The notes under the pieces are model-generated. The model saw only the letters and a program-made list of their open reading frames with translations, was not told where the DNA came from and did no database searches. The position numbers and the translations under genes were made by a program. This document shows positions 50,815 to 60,525 of a stretch of 64,000 nt of DNA, in pieces (positions within the stretch are counted from its first letter, which is position 1; every line of letters begins with the position of its first letter). Source of the DNA: Myxococcales bacterium (GTDB lineage Bacteria; Myxococcota; Myxococcia; Myxococcales; Myxococcaceae); NCBI GenBank assembly GCA_016191815.1, contig JACPVI010000078.1, positions 41,903 to 105,902 of the forward strand. Direction: 5' to 3'.

Positions 50815-53345
50815 CGCCGGCCGCCCCGCTGGCGGCGCTCTTGCCGAGCATGGGCGAGCCGCCGCTCTCGAGCGAGCAGGTCCTCGATCGCTTCGTCTCC
50901 TACGCCGCCTCGCGCGGGCTGTCGCTCTACCCGGCGCAGGAGGAGGCCATCCTCGAGCTGCTCTCGGGCAAGCACCTGGTGCTCTCCACTCCGACCGGCT
51001 CGGGGAAGTCGCTGGTGGCGCAGGCGCTCGTCTTCAAGGCGCTCGCCGAGGGGAAGACCGCCTTCTACACCTGCCCGATCAAGGCGCTGGTGAACGCGAA
51101 GTTCTTCGAGCTGTGCGAGGCGTTCGGGCCGGAGCGGGTGGGGATGATGACCGGCGACGCCAGCATCAACCGCGCGGCGCCGATCATCTGCTGCACCGCG
51201 GAGATTCTGGCGAACCTCTCCCTGCGCGAGTGGCGGCTGTTCGCCGACTGCGTGGTGATGGACGAGTTCCACTACTACGCGGACCGGGAGCGGGGCATGG
51301 CCTGGCAGCTTCCCTTGCTCACCATGCCGGAGAGCACCTTCTTGCTCATGTCCGCCACCTTGGGAGACATGTCGGCCATCTCCGAGCGGCTGGAGAAGCT
51401 CTCCGGACGGCCGGTGGCGGAGGTGAAGAGCGGAGTGCGCCCGGTGCCGCTGGACTTCGACTACGTGGAGACGCCGCTGCACGAGACGGTGCAGAGGCTG
51501 CTCGAGGCCGGCCGGGCGCCGGTGTACCTGGTCAACTTCACCCAGCGGGCCGCCGCGGAAGAGGCGCAGAACCTCATGTCGGTGGACCTCTGCTCGAAGG
51601 AGCAGAAGGAGGCAATCCGCTCGGCGCTGGAGGGCGCCCGCTTCGACACGCCCTACGGGAAGGACTTCCAGCGCTTCTTGCGGCACGGGGTGGGGCTGCA
51701 CCACGCCGGGCTGTTGCCCAAGTACCGCCTCCTGGTGGAGAAGCTCTCCCAGTCGGGGCTGCTCAAGGTGGTGAGCGGCACCGACACCCTCGGGGTGGGG
51801 GTGAACGTGCCGATCCGCACGGTGCTCTTCACCCGGCTGTGCAAGTACGACGGGGAGAAGGTGGGCATCCTCTCGGTCCGCGAGTTCCACCAGATCGCCG
51901 GGCGGGCGGGGCGGAAGGGCTTCGACGAGCGCGGAGGGGTGGTGGTGCAGGCGCCGGAGCACGTCGTGGAGAACCTGCGGCTGGAGCAGAAGAAGCAGGC
52001 CGGCAAGAAGGTGGTGAAGCACAAGCCGCCCACCAAGGGCTACGCCCACTGGGACAGGACCACCTTCGAGAGGCTTCGCTCCCGCCCGCCGGAGCCGCTG
52101 GAGTCGCGCTTCCAGGCGAGCCACGGGATGATTCTAAACCTGCTCCAGAGCGGGGCGGAGTCCCGGGCCGGAGGCTACCGGCGGCTTTTGGAAATCATCG
52201 ACCGCTCGCACGAGAGCGACTGGAACAAGCGGGCGCAGAGGAAAAAGGCGGCGGGATTGGTGCGCTCGCTGCTCCGGGCGGGAATCCTGGAGCAGGTGCG
52301 CCGGAGCCAACTGATGCCGGCGCACCTCGAGGTGGCCAGGGGGCTCCAGCGCGACTTCTCGCTCCACCACACCCTCTCCCTCTACCTGGTGGAGGCGCTG
52401 CCGCTGCTCGACCGAACCTTGGAGAGCTACCCTTTGGATGTGCTCAGCCTGGTGGAGGCGGTCCTCGAGAATCCCGATCCGGTCTTGTGGGCGCAGCTCG
52501 ACCTGCTGAAGGGTCAGAAGGTGGCCGAGCTGAAGGCCGCCGGGGTCGAGTACGCGCAGCGGATGGAGGAGCTGGAGAAGCTGGAGTGGCCCAAGCCGAA
52601 CGGCGAGCTCATCTACCGGACCTTCGATGAGTTCGCGCTCCGGCACCCGTGGGTGGGCCAGGAGAACATCCGGCCCAAGTCGGTGGCGCGGGACATGTTC
52701 GAGCGCTGCGCCACCTTCCACGAATACGTGCGGGAGTACGGGCTGCAAAGGTGCGAGGGGGCACTGCTTCGCTACCTCACCGATGCGTACAAGACGCTCT
52801 CCCAGTCGGTGCCCGAGGCGCTGAGGACGGAGGAGCTGATGGACGTGATGGCCCATCTCCGCGGGGCGCTCAAGGACGTGGACTCCAGCCTGCTCGACGA
52901 GTGGGAGCGGATGCGGGAGTCGGGCGCCGAGGCCGCGGCTGAGCCTTCGCCGGCGCCGCCCAAGCCGGTGGACATCGCCGCCAACCCGAAGGCGTTCGCG
53001 GCGCGAGTGAGAAACGAGCTGCACCTGCTGGTGAAGTCGCTCGCGGCGAAGGACTACTTGGGTGCGGCGGCGCGCCTGTTTCCGCTGGGGAGCTGGACCC
53101 CCGAGGCGTTGGAGGCAGAGCTTTCGCCGTACTGGGCGGCGCACGCCGCAATCGACGTGACGCCGGCGGCGCGCAGGCCGCACCTCACCCAGCTGGTTTC
53201 CGAGGGCGAGCGGAGGTGGACCGCCCGGCAGACGCTGGTGGATCCGGAAGGAGAAGGCGACTGGATGGTGGAGTGCGCCATCGACCTCCGCGAGGGCCGT
53301 GAAGAGGGCGCGCCGCTCCTCGAGCTTCGCCGGATCGGCAATTGA
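50811..53345 (+). CDS. Ski2-like DEAD/DEAH-box helicase with DUF3516-type C-terminus
   Basis: 844 residues from GTG 50811 (GTGA overlap with the biotin-carrier gene). Motifs: Q-region LYPAQEEAILELL, Walker A TPTGSGKS, CPIKALVNAKF, motif II DEFH, motif III MSATLG, and the second RecA domain with GVGLHHAGLLPKYR, GTDTLGVGVNVPIRTVLF and QIAGRAGRKGFDERG. The long C-terminal part (about 400-844) matches the layout of a family found also in Actinobacteria. Likely an ATP-dependent RNA or DNA helicase. No metabolic link to the carboxylase is evident. Confidence 0.92.
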   Translation: MTPAAPLAALLPSMGEPPLSSEQVLDRFVSYAASRGLSLYPAQEEAILELLSGKHLVLSTPTGSGKSLVAQALVFKALAEGKTAFYTCPIKALVNAKFFELCEAFGPERVGMMTGDASINRAAPIICCTAEILANLSLREWRLFADCVVMDEFHYYADRERGMAWQLPLLTMPESTFLLMSATLGDMSAISERLEKLSGRPVAEVKSGVRPVPLDFDYVETPLHETVQRLLEAGRAPVYLVNFTQRAAAEEAQNLMSVDLCSKEQKEAIRSALEGARFDTPYGKDFQRFLRHGVGLHHAGLLPKYRLLVEKLSQSGLLKVVSGTDTLGVGVNVPIRTVLFTRLCKYDGEKVGILSVREFHQIAGRAGRKGFDERGGVVVQAPEHVVENLRLEQKKQAGKKVVKHKPPTKGYAHWDRTTFERLRSRPPEPLESRFQASHGMILNLLQSGAESRAGGYRRLLEIIDRSHESDWNKRAQRKKAAGLVRSLLRAGILEQVRRSQLMPAHLEVARGLQRDFSLHHTLSLYLVEALPLLDRTLESYPLDVLSLVEAVLENPDPVLWAQLDLLKGQKVAELKAAGVEYAQRMEELEKLEWPKPNGELIYRTFDEFALRHPWVGQENIRPKSVARDMFERCATFHEYVREYGLQRCEGALLRYLTDAYKTLSQSVPEALRTEELMDVMAHLRGALKDVDSSLLDEWERMRESGAEAAAEPSPAPPKPVDIAANPKAFAARVRNELHLLVKSLAAKDYLGAAARLFPLGSWTPEALEAELSPYWAAHAAIDVTPAARRPHLTQLVSEGERRWTARQTLVDPEGEGDWMVECAIDLREGREEGAPLLELRRIGN

Positions 53346-53352
53346 GGGGCGC

Positions 53353-54768
53353 TCAGCGCTCCAGCGCGAAGGCGAGCGGGCCGGGGACCATCGCCTGCCC
53401 GGGATCTCCCACCCGCTCCACCTCCACTGCCCACAAGTAAAGACAAGTGTAGTAGGCGCCTCGGGCGAAGGCGTGGAGCACTCCCAGCGCGGCGACCAAG
53501 AGGAGGAGCACCGCCCCCAACACCACCAGCCTGGCCGGAGTGATGGGCGAGGCCAAAAAAAAGCCGCCCACCGCCAGCAGCGCCACGAGCATCGCGGTGA
53601 TGCCTCCGATTGCCCGGAGCCCCACCTCTCCGACGGCGATCTGCATCAGGCCTCGGCCGTGCATCTCCTTCACCCGCCGCAGCGCCACGCCCAACCCGAC
53701 GTCCTCGATCATGATGACCGGCAGAAGCAAGAAAGACAGCGTGGTCCAGACGGCGTTGATCGCCTCGCCAATGAGGCTCCTCCGGCCATGCCGCCCCCTC
53801 CCGCTCAGCATCTGCACCACGGTGTCGATTGCGGCCATCGCCACCAGCGCGCCGGCGTTCTTCAGGACGTCCTTCCAGGCCACTCCCAGGTTGGGCTCGC
53901 GGCCCTTGAGATAGGCGTCCACCATGCTCACCGTCATTCCGAGGATGCCCAGGTTGGCCAGCCGGAAGGTGAAGGCGAGCATGAGCCCCAGCACCAACAC
54001 CAGCCAGGCGTTGGCCTGCACCCAAGTCTCCATCGAGTGCCCGCCCTCCTCCGCCATCGCCACTGGGCCGGCTGCCACCTTGACGAGAAACCACGCCAGC
54101 ACCCCGCCCCCGAGGAGTAGCTGGAACAACCCACCGATGATGAGGGGCTTGAGCAGCGCCGGCCGCTCCAGCGCGAGCGTGTAGGCACCGCGGATGAAGT
54201 GGAGCCCGCGCTCGAGGCTCCCGAGAAAGCCCGGGGAGCCACCGCGCGAGGCGAGCACCTGCCCGCGCACCACCGGAAGCCCGGCGGTGGAGGTGGGGTC
54301 GCCCGGCTCGGGCACGGTCTCGAGCACCGGTTGCGCCTCGGGCACCGGCGAGAAGCGGGCGGCCAGGGCGGGAGAAACCTTGAGCGCCGGAGCCGCGCTT
54401 CCACCTTTGGCGACGGCTCCGGGGGAGTCGCCGAGGCGCTCTCCGATGGTTTCCGCCTCTCCGCGGTCGAGCCACACTCCCTCGCAGGAGCGGCATCGCT
54501 CGAGCCGGATGCCGCGGAGGGTGTGGTACTCGAACTCCCCCAGCGGCTTGCCGCAGCGCGGGCACAGCCCAGTGCGCCGGGCGTCCACCGCCTTCTGCAC
54601 CGGCCGGAACTGCTCCCCGGCCTCGAGCAGCGCCGCGGGCGTCTTCCCCAGGGCTTGCAGCTCTCCGTGGTCCATCCAGATGCCGCCGCAGGAGGGGCAG
54701 CCGTCCAGCTCGACCGCGCTCACCTTCCGCCGGTAGAGCAATGAATGGCAGGCGGGGCAGCGCTTCAT
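53353..54768 (-). CDS. Twin zf-TFIIB zinc-knuckle protein with DUF6159-like membrane domain
   Basis: 471 residues from ATG 54768. Two zinc knuckles at the N-terminus: CPACHSLLY...CPSCGGIWMDHGEL (4-35) and CPRCGKPL...CRSCEGVWLDRGEAE (67-100), the zf-TFIIB_2 motif. A linker (110-180) leads to five or six membrane helices (about 200-460), with GLHFIRGAYTLALERPALLKPLIIGGL and RGAYYTCLYLWAVEVE, as in DUF6159 proteins. Inner-membrane protein of unknown job. Convergent with the helicase (7-bp gap); divergent from the next lipoprotein, whose start is 78 bp away. Confidence 0.85.
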   Translation of the reverse strand: MKRCPACHSLLYRRKVSAVELDGCPSCGGIWMDHGELQALGKTPAALLEAGEQFRPVQKAVDARRTGLCPRCGKPLGEFEYHTLRGIRLERCRSCEGVWLDRGEAETIGERLGDSPGAVAKGGSAAPALKVSPALAARFSPVPEAQPVLETVPEPGDPTSTAGLPVVRGQVLASRGGSPGFLGSLERGLHFIRGAYTLALERPALLKPLIIGGLFQLLLGGGVLAWFLVKVAAGPVAMAEEGGHSMETWVQANAWLVLVLGLMLAFTFRLANLGILGMTVSMVDAYLKGREPNLGVAWKDVLKNAGALVAMAAIDTVVQMLSGRGRHGRRSLIGEAINAVWTTLSFLLLPVIMIEDVGLGVALRRVKEMHGRGLMQIAVGEVGLRAIGGITAMLVALLAVGGFFLASPITPARLVVLGAVLLLLVAALGVLHAFARGAYYTCLYLWAVEVERVGDPGQAMVPGPLAFALER

Positions 54769-54845
54769 GGCAACTCCGAGTTTCCTTTGGCGGCAGGCGC
54801 CCAGCCTACTCAACACCGGGCGGGGGGGAGTACTCTGCCCCGCCC

Positions 54846-57800
54846 ATGCGCTCCCAATTCGCCGCCCTCTTCGCCCTCTCTGCCATCGCCGGCTGTGGCT
54901 GTCCCCAAAGGCCAGGGACCGGTGGCCCACAGGCCGTTCCCCGCTGCGAGGTGGATCTCCAGGGCGAGGGCCTCTTCTCCTGGTCGGGCGAAGGCGCCTC
55001 GGCGCGCGTAGTCGAGTCCGAGGCCGATCTGATCGGCGGGCAGACGCCCGCGGGCGCGGCCGGCGACGTGCTGCTCCAGAACGATCGGCTGCGGGCGATC
55101 ATCCAGAAGCCGGGGCGGCAGATCGGCCCTATCCTCTACGGCGGCAACCTCGTCGACGCCGACCTCGTCCGCAGCGGTGGGCCGGGACGCGATCAATTCG
55201 GGCGCATGGGGCTCATCCACTCCTTCGGGAGGACGGTCGACGCGAGCGCGGTGGAGATTCTCTCCGACGGCTCGTCAGGCGGGCCAGCGATCGTGGCGGC
55301 CACCGGCCGCGACGTCATCCACGACCTGCTCACGCTGAGCCACCAGCTCAGCCTGGTGCTCGGCGAGGGGGTCCGCCTGGCGGCCGACCCGGACCGTCCG
55401 CTTTCCATCCGCGCCACCACCTACTTCGTGCTCTCCCCGGGTGAATCGCGCGTGCGGCTGCTCACCGCCTTCTGCAACGACGGCGACTCGACGGCGCTGA
55501 TGCCGATGGTGGAGTTGGTGGACCAGGGCGGCACGATGGACTTCTTCAACCCGCGCGGCTGCGCCAACGGGCTCGGCACCCGGGGGTGCCTGGTGGACCC
55601 GAGCCCATGGTTCGGCTGGCAGGGCGACGGGGTGGCCTACGCGGTGCGCGCCTACTCCTTGGACGAGCCCACCCGTCCGGTAGAAGCGAACGCAGTGCTC
55701 GCCTATGGAGGCGTGGCCGGCGCCTTCATCGAAGCGCGCGACACCCAAGGGGTGCTGAGCTGGACCGACCTCGAGGCCCAGCGCCGCCCGGGCACCTTCT
55801 CGGTCCGCCCGGGCAGCAGCCGGAGCTACCTCCGAGACTTCGTGGTGGCCAAGGACCTTGCTGAAGTCACCTCGCTCTTCTCGGAGCTGGACAGGCTTCC
55901 CCGGGGGACGGTGAGGGCCCGGGTGCTCGACGCTGGCGGGCAGGTGGTGGACGGCGCGCGGGTGGCGGTGGTTTCCACCGCGGACGAGCGCCTCTTCACC
56001 GTCGCGGTGGCGGACTCCGACGGCGCGGCGAGCGCCACCCTTCCGGCCGGCACCTATCGGCTCAGCGCCGCGCTCCCGGGACGGGCCATCGAGCCGCCGA
56101 CGGAAGTTTCGGTCTCTGCCGGCTCCTCCTCCTCGGTGGAGCTGAGGCTCGGGGCTACCCGGAAGCTGGTGGTGACGGTGATGGATCCCTCCGGCGCCCC
56201 GCAGCCGGGAAAGGTGACGGTCCGCTGCAAGGGGAGCTGCGCGTACACGAGCGCGAGCTACCGCCAGCACCTGGACCTCGAACCGCTCCCCGGAGGCGCG
56301 GCGGCGGTGGGTCTGGTGCCGCCCTCAGGGAGCGTGGAGCTAAAGCTTCCGCCGGCCGAGTACGAGCTGGTGGTCACCCGCGGCCCGGAGTTCAGCGCCT
56401 GGCCCGACAGCTGGCCGCAGGCGGCGCGCCCGGTGGACCTGCGAGTGTCAGACCAAGCGGTGTCCGCGGTGATCGCGAGGGTGGTGGACTCGACCGGATG
56501 GATGAGCGCGGACCTGCACGTGCACGCGGTCAACAGCCCGGACAGCTCGGTGCCCAACGAGCTTCGGGCGCTCAGCTTCCTCGCCGAGGGAGTGGAGGTG
56601 CTGCTCTCCACCGACCACGACTTCATCACCGACTACGGCCCAGTGGTGCGCTCGCTGGGCGCGGAGCGCTTCATGGCCACCATCGTCGGCGCGGAAGTCA
56701 CTTCCTTCTCCCACGGCCACTTCAACGCCTTCCCCCTCATTCGGAGGGACACGCCCAACGGCGGCGCCTTCGACTGGGCGGGAGGGAAGGGGCCCACGCT
56801 CCGGCTCTCGCAGCTCTTCGCCGGCATCAAGCAGCAGCATCCCGGCGCGGTGGTGCAGATAAACCATCCCCGCAGCGGCGGAAACGGCGCGCTGGGGCTG
56901 CTCAAGGTGGACACCGCCACGCTGGCGACTCACGTGGAGCCCTCGCTGCTGCGCATGGAGCCGGCGCCTGGGGCCTCGGCGGACGACACCGGGCTCTTCG
57001 GCGATGGCTTCGACGCCCTCGAGGTGGCCAACGGGACCCAGCCCACCTACAGCGTGCTCAACGACTGGATGACCTTCCTGAGCCGCGGCACCGTGCGCAC
57101 TGCCACCGGCGTATCGGACACCCACTCCACCTTCGCGAGCGTGGGCGGGTACTCGCGCACCTACGCCAAGGTAGGAGCGGACCTGCCTGAGCAGCTGAGT
57201 CCGATTGTGTTCGCGGACGCCATCCGCGCCCGGCGCGCCTTCGTCACCAACGGTCCTTTCTTGCGAGTGACCGCGCACAGGCTGGACGCGCAGGGCCGAC
57301 CGCAGGGCGAGGCGGTGGAGATGGGCGGCACCCTTTCCATCTCGCCCGCCTCCGGGGAAGCGGTGGAGCTGGAGGTGGAAGTGCAGGCGCCCGAGTGGTT
57401 CGCCTTCGACCTCCTGGAGCTGTACAGCCACGCCGAAGGGCGGGAGGCAACTCTTGGCAGCGCCAACGGAAGCTGGCCCGACAGCCGCATCTTGCAGCGG
57501 AAGGTGCTCGACGTGGCCAACCTTCCGCGCGAGCCGGTGCCGGGGCTGAGCGGCTTCCGGCGGCTGCGGCTCTCCGAGCGCTTCACCGTGCGCCCGGCCT
57601 CGGACAATTGGTACGTGGTGCTCTTGCGCTCGACGGGCGCGGTGCCCGCGGTGGCGCCCTTGGTGAGCAGCCGGCCCTTTGCGCTGTCCAACGCGGTGCT
57701 GGTGGACGCCGACGGGAGCGGCGCCTACGACGAGTTTCCGCTCGCGGTGCGCCGGGGGCTCAGAGTGGCTCCGCCGGCGCCAGTTCCTGCCTCTCCACGG

Positions 57801-57878
57801 GTTCTCACCGAGCGAGAGCTACAGGAAGCGATCCGCAAGCTCTTCCACTGTCACGGCCACGGCGACGAGGCCGAGTAG
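54846..57878 (+). CDS. CehA/McbA-type PHP-fold metallohydrolase lipoprotein
   Basis: 1010 residues from ATG 54846. Lipoprotein signal MRSQFAALFALSAIAGC (Cys 17). An N-terminal beta-rich region (40-340) precedes two carboxypeptidase-regulatory-like beta domains (about 345-540: VRARVLDAGGQVVDGARVAVVST and KLVVTVMDPSGAPQPGKVTV). The metal-dependent hydrolase domain starts at WMSADLHVHAVNSPD (HxH near 557) and continues with STDHDFITDY, GAEVTSFSHGHFNAFP, NHPRSG and GVSDTHS, the CehA/McbA subfamily (carbaryl esterase type). Acts outside the cytoplasm on an unknown ester or phosphoester. Confidence 0.85.
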   Translation: MRSQFAALFALSAIAGCGCPQRPGTGGPQAVPRCEVDLQGEGLFSWSGEGASARVVESEADLIGGQTPAGAAGDVLLQNDRLRAIIQKPGRQIGPILYGGNLVDADLVRSGGPGRDQFGRMGLIHSFGRTVDASAVEILSDGSSGGPAIVAATGRDVIHDLLTLSHQLSLVLGEGVRLAADPDRPLSIRATTYFVLSPGESRVRLLTAFCNDGDSTALMPMVELVDQGGTMDFFNPRGCANGLGTRGCLVDPSPWFGWQGDGVAYAVRAYSLDEPTRPVEANAVLAYGGVAGAFIEARDTQGVLSWTDLEAQRRPGTFSVRPGSSRSYLRDFVVAKDLAEVTSLFSELDRLPRGTVRARVLDAGGQVVDGARVAVVSTADERLFTVAVADSDGAASATLPAGTYRLSAALPGRAIEPPTEVSVSAGSSSSVELRLGATRKLVVTVMDPSGAPQPGKVTVRCKGSCAYTSASYRQHLDLEPLPGGAAAVGLVPPSGSVELKLPPAEYELVVTRGPEFSAWPDSWPQAARPVDLRVSDQAVSAVIARVVDSTGWMSADLHVHAVNSPDSSVPNELRALSFLAEGVEVLLSTDHDFITDYGPVVRSLGAERFMATIVGAEVTSFSHGHFNAFPLIRRDTPNGGAFDWAGGKGPTLRLSQLFAGIKQQHPGAVVQINHPRSGGNGALGLLKVDTATLATHVEPSLLRMEPAPGASADDTGLFGDGFDALEVANGTQPTYSVLNDWMTFLSRGTVRTATGVSDTHSTFASVGGYSRTYAKVGADLPEQLSPIVFADAIRARRAFVTNGPFLRVTAHRLDAQGRPQGEAVEMGGTLSISPASGEAVELEVEVQAPEWFAFDLLELYSHAEGREATLGSANGSWPDSRILQRKVLDVANLPREPVPGLSGFRRLRLSERFTVRPASDNWYVVLLRSTGAVPAVAPLVSSRPFALSNAVLVDADGSGAYDEFPLAVRRGLRVAPPAPVPASPRVLTERELQEAIRKLFHCHGHGDEAE

Positions 57879-57935
57879 GCGGGTGAGCGAGCGGCTGGTC
57901 TGCTAGGCTGGAGTACGTTTCGGAGGTCAAGCCGC

Positions 57936-58652
57936 ATGCCCGCTCGGGTGAACAACGCCAATGCGACTGGTCCGGTTGCTCGCGCGGCCGATGATGTCCC
58001 TCGTGCTCCGGAGCGGCCTGCTGGGATGGTAGTGTGGTCTGGGCCTCCGCGGACGGCCCGGGACGGCGACGGGTTTGCGGGAGCGGGGGAGCCGCAGTTG
58101 CGGCTATCGGCCGACGGGACGCCCATCTACGCCCAGTCGGATCCGCGCTGGGGGAGCCGGACGCTGGGGAAGGAGCTGACCATCTCCGCGGCGGGCTGTG
58201 CGATGACCGCGACGGCGATGGCGATCAGCAAGATCTCCGGCGACCCCATCAACCCCAAGGAACTGGACGCCTACTTGGATCGGCGAAAGGGCTATTCCGG
58301 GGACGCGCTCGACTGGCACAAGGCAGCGGCGGCGCGGGGAATGAAGACGTCTCGCGAGCGCTGGAGCCTGGACACCATCGACAGCAACCTCGAGCAGGGG
58401 CGGCCGGTGGTGGTGGGAGTGGACTACAAGCCCGGGAGCGCGGGCGGGGCGCGCGGGACGGATCACTGGATCTGCATCACCTCGAAGGGCGTGGACGACC
58501 GAGGGCGCACCTACTACTCGGCGAACGACCCGGGCACCGGCAAGGTCATCACGCTCTACCCGGACACCAAGGGCCGGCTGTTGGGTGACGGCAAGGACGC
58601 GCTGGGCAAGTACAAGAGCACTGGCCAGCTCAATACGTTCGAGCCGAGGTGA
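57936..58652 (+). CDS. C39-like cysteine peptidase-fold protein
   Basis: 238 residues from ATG 57936 with GGAGG nine bases upstream. No clear signal peptide; the first 65 residues are low-complexity. The domain begins IYAQSDPRWGSRTLG and has SAAGCAMTATAMAIS (catalytic Cys near 88) and GTDHWICITSKG (His near 177), the Cys-His pair of C39_2-type papain-like folds; an Asn/Asp follows in YYSANDPGTG. Probably a secreted or contact-delivered peptidase. An interspersed repeat lies directly after its stop. Confidence 0.75.
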   Translation: MPARVNNANATGPVARAADDVPRAPERPAGMVVWSGPPRTARDGDGFAGAGEPQLRLSADGTPIYAQSDPRWGSRTLGKELTISAAGCAMTATAMAISKISGDPINPKELDAYLDRRKGYSGDALDWHKAAAARGMKTSRERWSLDTIDSNLEQGRPVVVGVDYKPGSAGGARGTDHWICITSKGVDDRGRTYYSANDPGTGKVITLYPDTKGRLLGDGKDALGKYKSTGQLNTFEPR

Positions 58653-58656
58653 CGCG

Positions 58657-58807
58657 GTCGAAGGTCGAGGGTCCAGCGTCGAGCGTGAGCGCCGAGCGAC
58701 GTCGAGCGCTGGACGGTCGTCGGCTGACCGGAAGGCGTTGGGGGCTCTGGACGGCCGCTCGACCGCCGCTCTCGACACTCGACTGTCGACGCTCGACCAG
58801 CTACTCC
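58657..58807. repeat. TCGAG-rich interspersed repeat with inverted ends
   Basis: Fills the 162-bp gap between the C39-like gene and the mutase gene. The left end (58657-58690) matches 25 of 27 bases of the cysG linker repeat at 36871. The right end (about 58770-58798) is a similar sequence in inverse orientation, so the element can fold on itself. No coding potential. Confidence 0.6.
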
Positions 58808-58814
58808 TTCCCGC

Positions 58815-60476
58815 ATGTCCCTCAAGGACCCCAAGCTTCGTTGGCTCGACGAGGTCTACGCGCCGGCCAAGTCGCGCGCCCCCGAGCGGGCGGAGCGCTT
58901 CGTCACCTCCAGCGGCATCGAGGTGGCCCCCCTCGAGACGCCCGACGCCGCTCCGCCCGAAAGCTACCTCGACAAGCTCGGCTTTCCCGCCGAGTACCCC
59001 TTCACCCGCGGCGTCCAGGCCACCATGTACCGCAGCCGCCTGTGGACCATGCGCCAGTACGCCGGCTTCGGGACCGCCGAGGACGCCAACCGCCGCTACC
59101 ACTACCTGCTCCAGTCGGGACAGACCGGACTGTCCGTCGCCTTCGACTTGCCCACCCAGATGGGCTTGGACGCTGACAACCCCCGCGCCCAAGGAGAGGT
59201 GGGGAAGGTAGGCGTCAGCCTCTGCTCGCTCCGCGAGATGGAGGTCCTGCTCTCCGGCATCCCGCTCGCCGAGGTGTCCACCTCGATGACCATCAACGCC
59301 ACCGCGCCCATTCTGCTCTGCCTCTACGCAGCGGTGGGCGAGAAGAGCGGCGTCCCCCTGGGGCAGCTCTCCGGCACGGTGCAGAACGACATCCTCAAGG
59401 AGTACATCGCCCGCGGCACGTACGTGTACCCGCCGGAGCCATCCTTGCGGCTGGTCACCGACCTCATCGCCTTCTGCGCCAAGCACGTGCCGCGGTGGAA
59501 CCCCATCTCCATCAGCGGCTACCACATCCGCGAGGCCGGCTCGACCGCCGCCCAGGAGATCGCCTTCACCTTGGCCGACGGAGTCGCCTACGTCGAAGCC
59601 GCCCTCCGCGCCGGCCTGGAGGTGGACGCCTTCGCCGGCCGGCTCTCGTTCTTCTTCAACGTCCACAACAACTTCCTCGAAGAGGTGGCCAAGTTCCGCG
59701 CCGCCCGTCGCACCTGGGCCCGGCTGATGAAGGAGCGCTTCGGAGCGAAGGATCCGCGCTCGATGATGCTCCGCTTCCACGCCCAGACCGCCGGCTCCAC
59801 CCTCACCGCCCAGCAGCCGGACAACAACGCGGTGCGGGTGGCGCTCCAGGCGCTCGCCGCGGTGCTCGGCGGCTGCCAGTCGCTCCACACCAACTCCCGC
59901 GACGAGGCCCTGGCGCTTCCCTCGGAGGAGTCGGTCCGGCTGGCCTTGCGCACCCAGCAGATCATCGCCCACGAGTCGGGCGTGGCCGACGCCGTCGATC
60001 CTCTCGGAGGCGCCTACCACCTCGAGCGCCTGACCGACGAGTTGGAGGCGAGGGCGGAGGCGTACCTCCGTCAGATCGACGAGCTGGGCGGGATGGTGGC
60101 GGCGATCCGCCGCGGCTTCCCCCAAAAGGAAATCCAGAACGCCGCCTACGCCGCCCAGCGGGAGATCGAATCCGGGCACCAGGTGGTGGTGGGCGTGAAC
60201 CGATTCCAGGTGGAGGAGTCCCCGCCAACCGGGCTGCTTCGAGTGGACGATTCGGTGGAACAGGTTCAAAGGGAGCATCTGGCCACTCTCCGGCGAGCGC
60301 GAAGGGCCGAGCCGGTGCTCCGCTCGCTGGAGGAATTGAGGCGCGCCGCCGAGCGCCCGGGGGAGAACTTGATTCCCCACATCCTCGACTCGGTGAAGTC
60401 GGAGGCGACCTTGGGAGAGATTTCCGAGGCGATGCGAGAGGTGTTCGGCGAGCACCATGAAAGCGTGGTGCTCTGA
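58815..60476 (+). CDS. mcm: Methylmalonyl-CoA mutase, large catalytic subunit without B12 domain
   Basis: 553 residues, ending after the TIM-barrel domain. Signature stretches: [127 protein letters not shown] and [22 protein letters not shown]. It interconverts methylmalonyl- and succinyl-CoA but needs adenosylcobalamin bound by a separate small subunit, as in archaeal-type mutases. That subunit is not in the window. Works downstream of the pccB-encoded carboxylase. Confidence 0.92.
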   Translation: MSLKDPKLRWLDEVYAPAKSRAPERAERFVTSSGIEVAPLETPDAAPPESYLDKLGFPAEYPFTRGVQATMYRSRLWTMRQYAGFGTAEDANRRYHYLLQSGQTGLSVAFDLPTQMGLDADNPRAQGEVGKVGVSLCSLREMEVLLSGIPLAEVSTSMTINATAPILLCLYAAVGEKSGVPLGQLSGTVQNDILKEYIARGTYVYPPEPSLRLVTDLIAFCAKHVPRWNPISISGYHIREAGSTAAQEIAFTLADGVAYVEAALRAGLEVDAFAGRLSFFFNVHNNFLEEVAKFRAARRTWARLMKERFGAKDPRSMMLRFHAQTAGSTLTAQQPDNNAVRVALQALAAVLGGCQSLHTNSRDEALALPSEESVRLALRTQQIIAHESGVADAVDPLGGAYHLERLTDELEARAEAYLRQIDELGGMVAAIRRGFPQKEIQNAAYAAQREIESGHQVVVGVNRFQVEESPPTGLLRVDDSVEQVQREHLATLRRARRAEPVLRSLEELRRAAERPGENLIPHILDSVKSEATLGEISEAMREVFGEHHESVVL

Positions 60477-60525
60477 GCCGCTCTTGGGCGAAGTGCTGCG
60501 AACGCGCTAGGTTTGCGCTTCTCCG

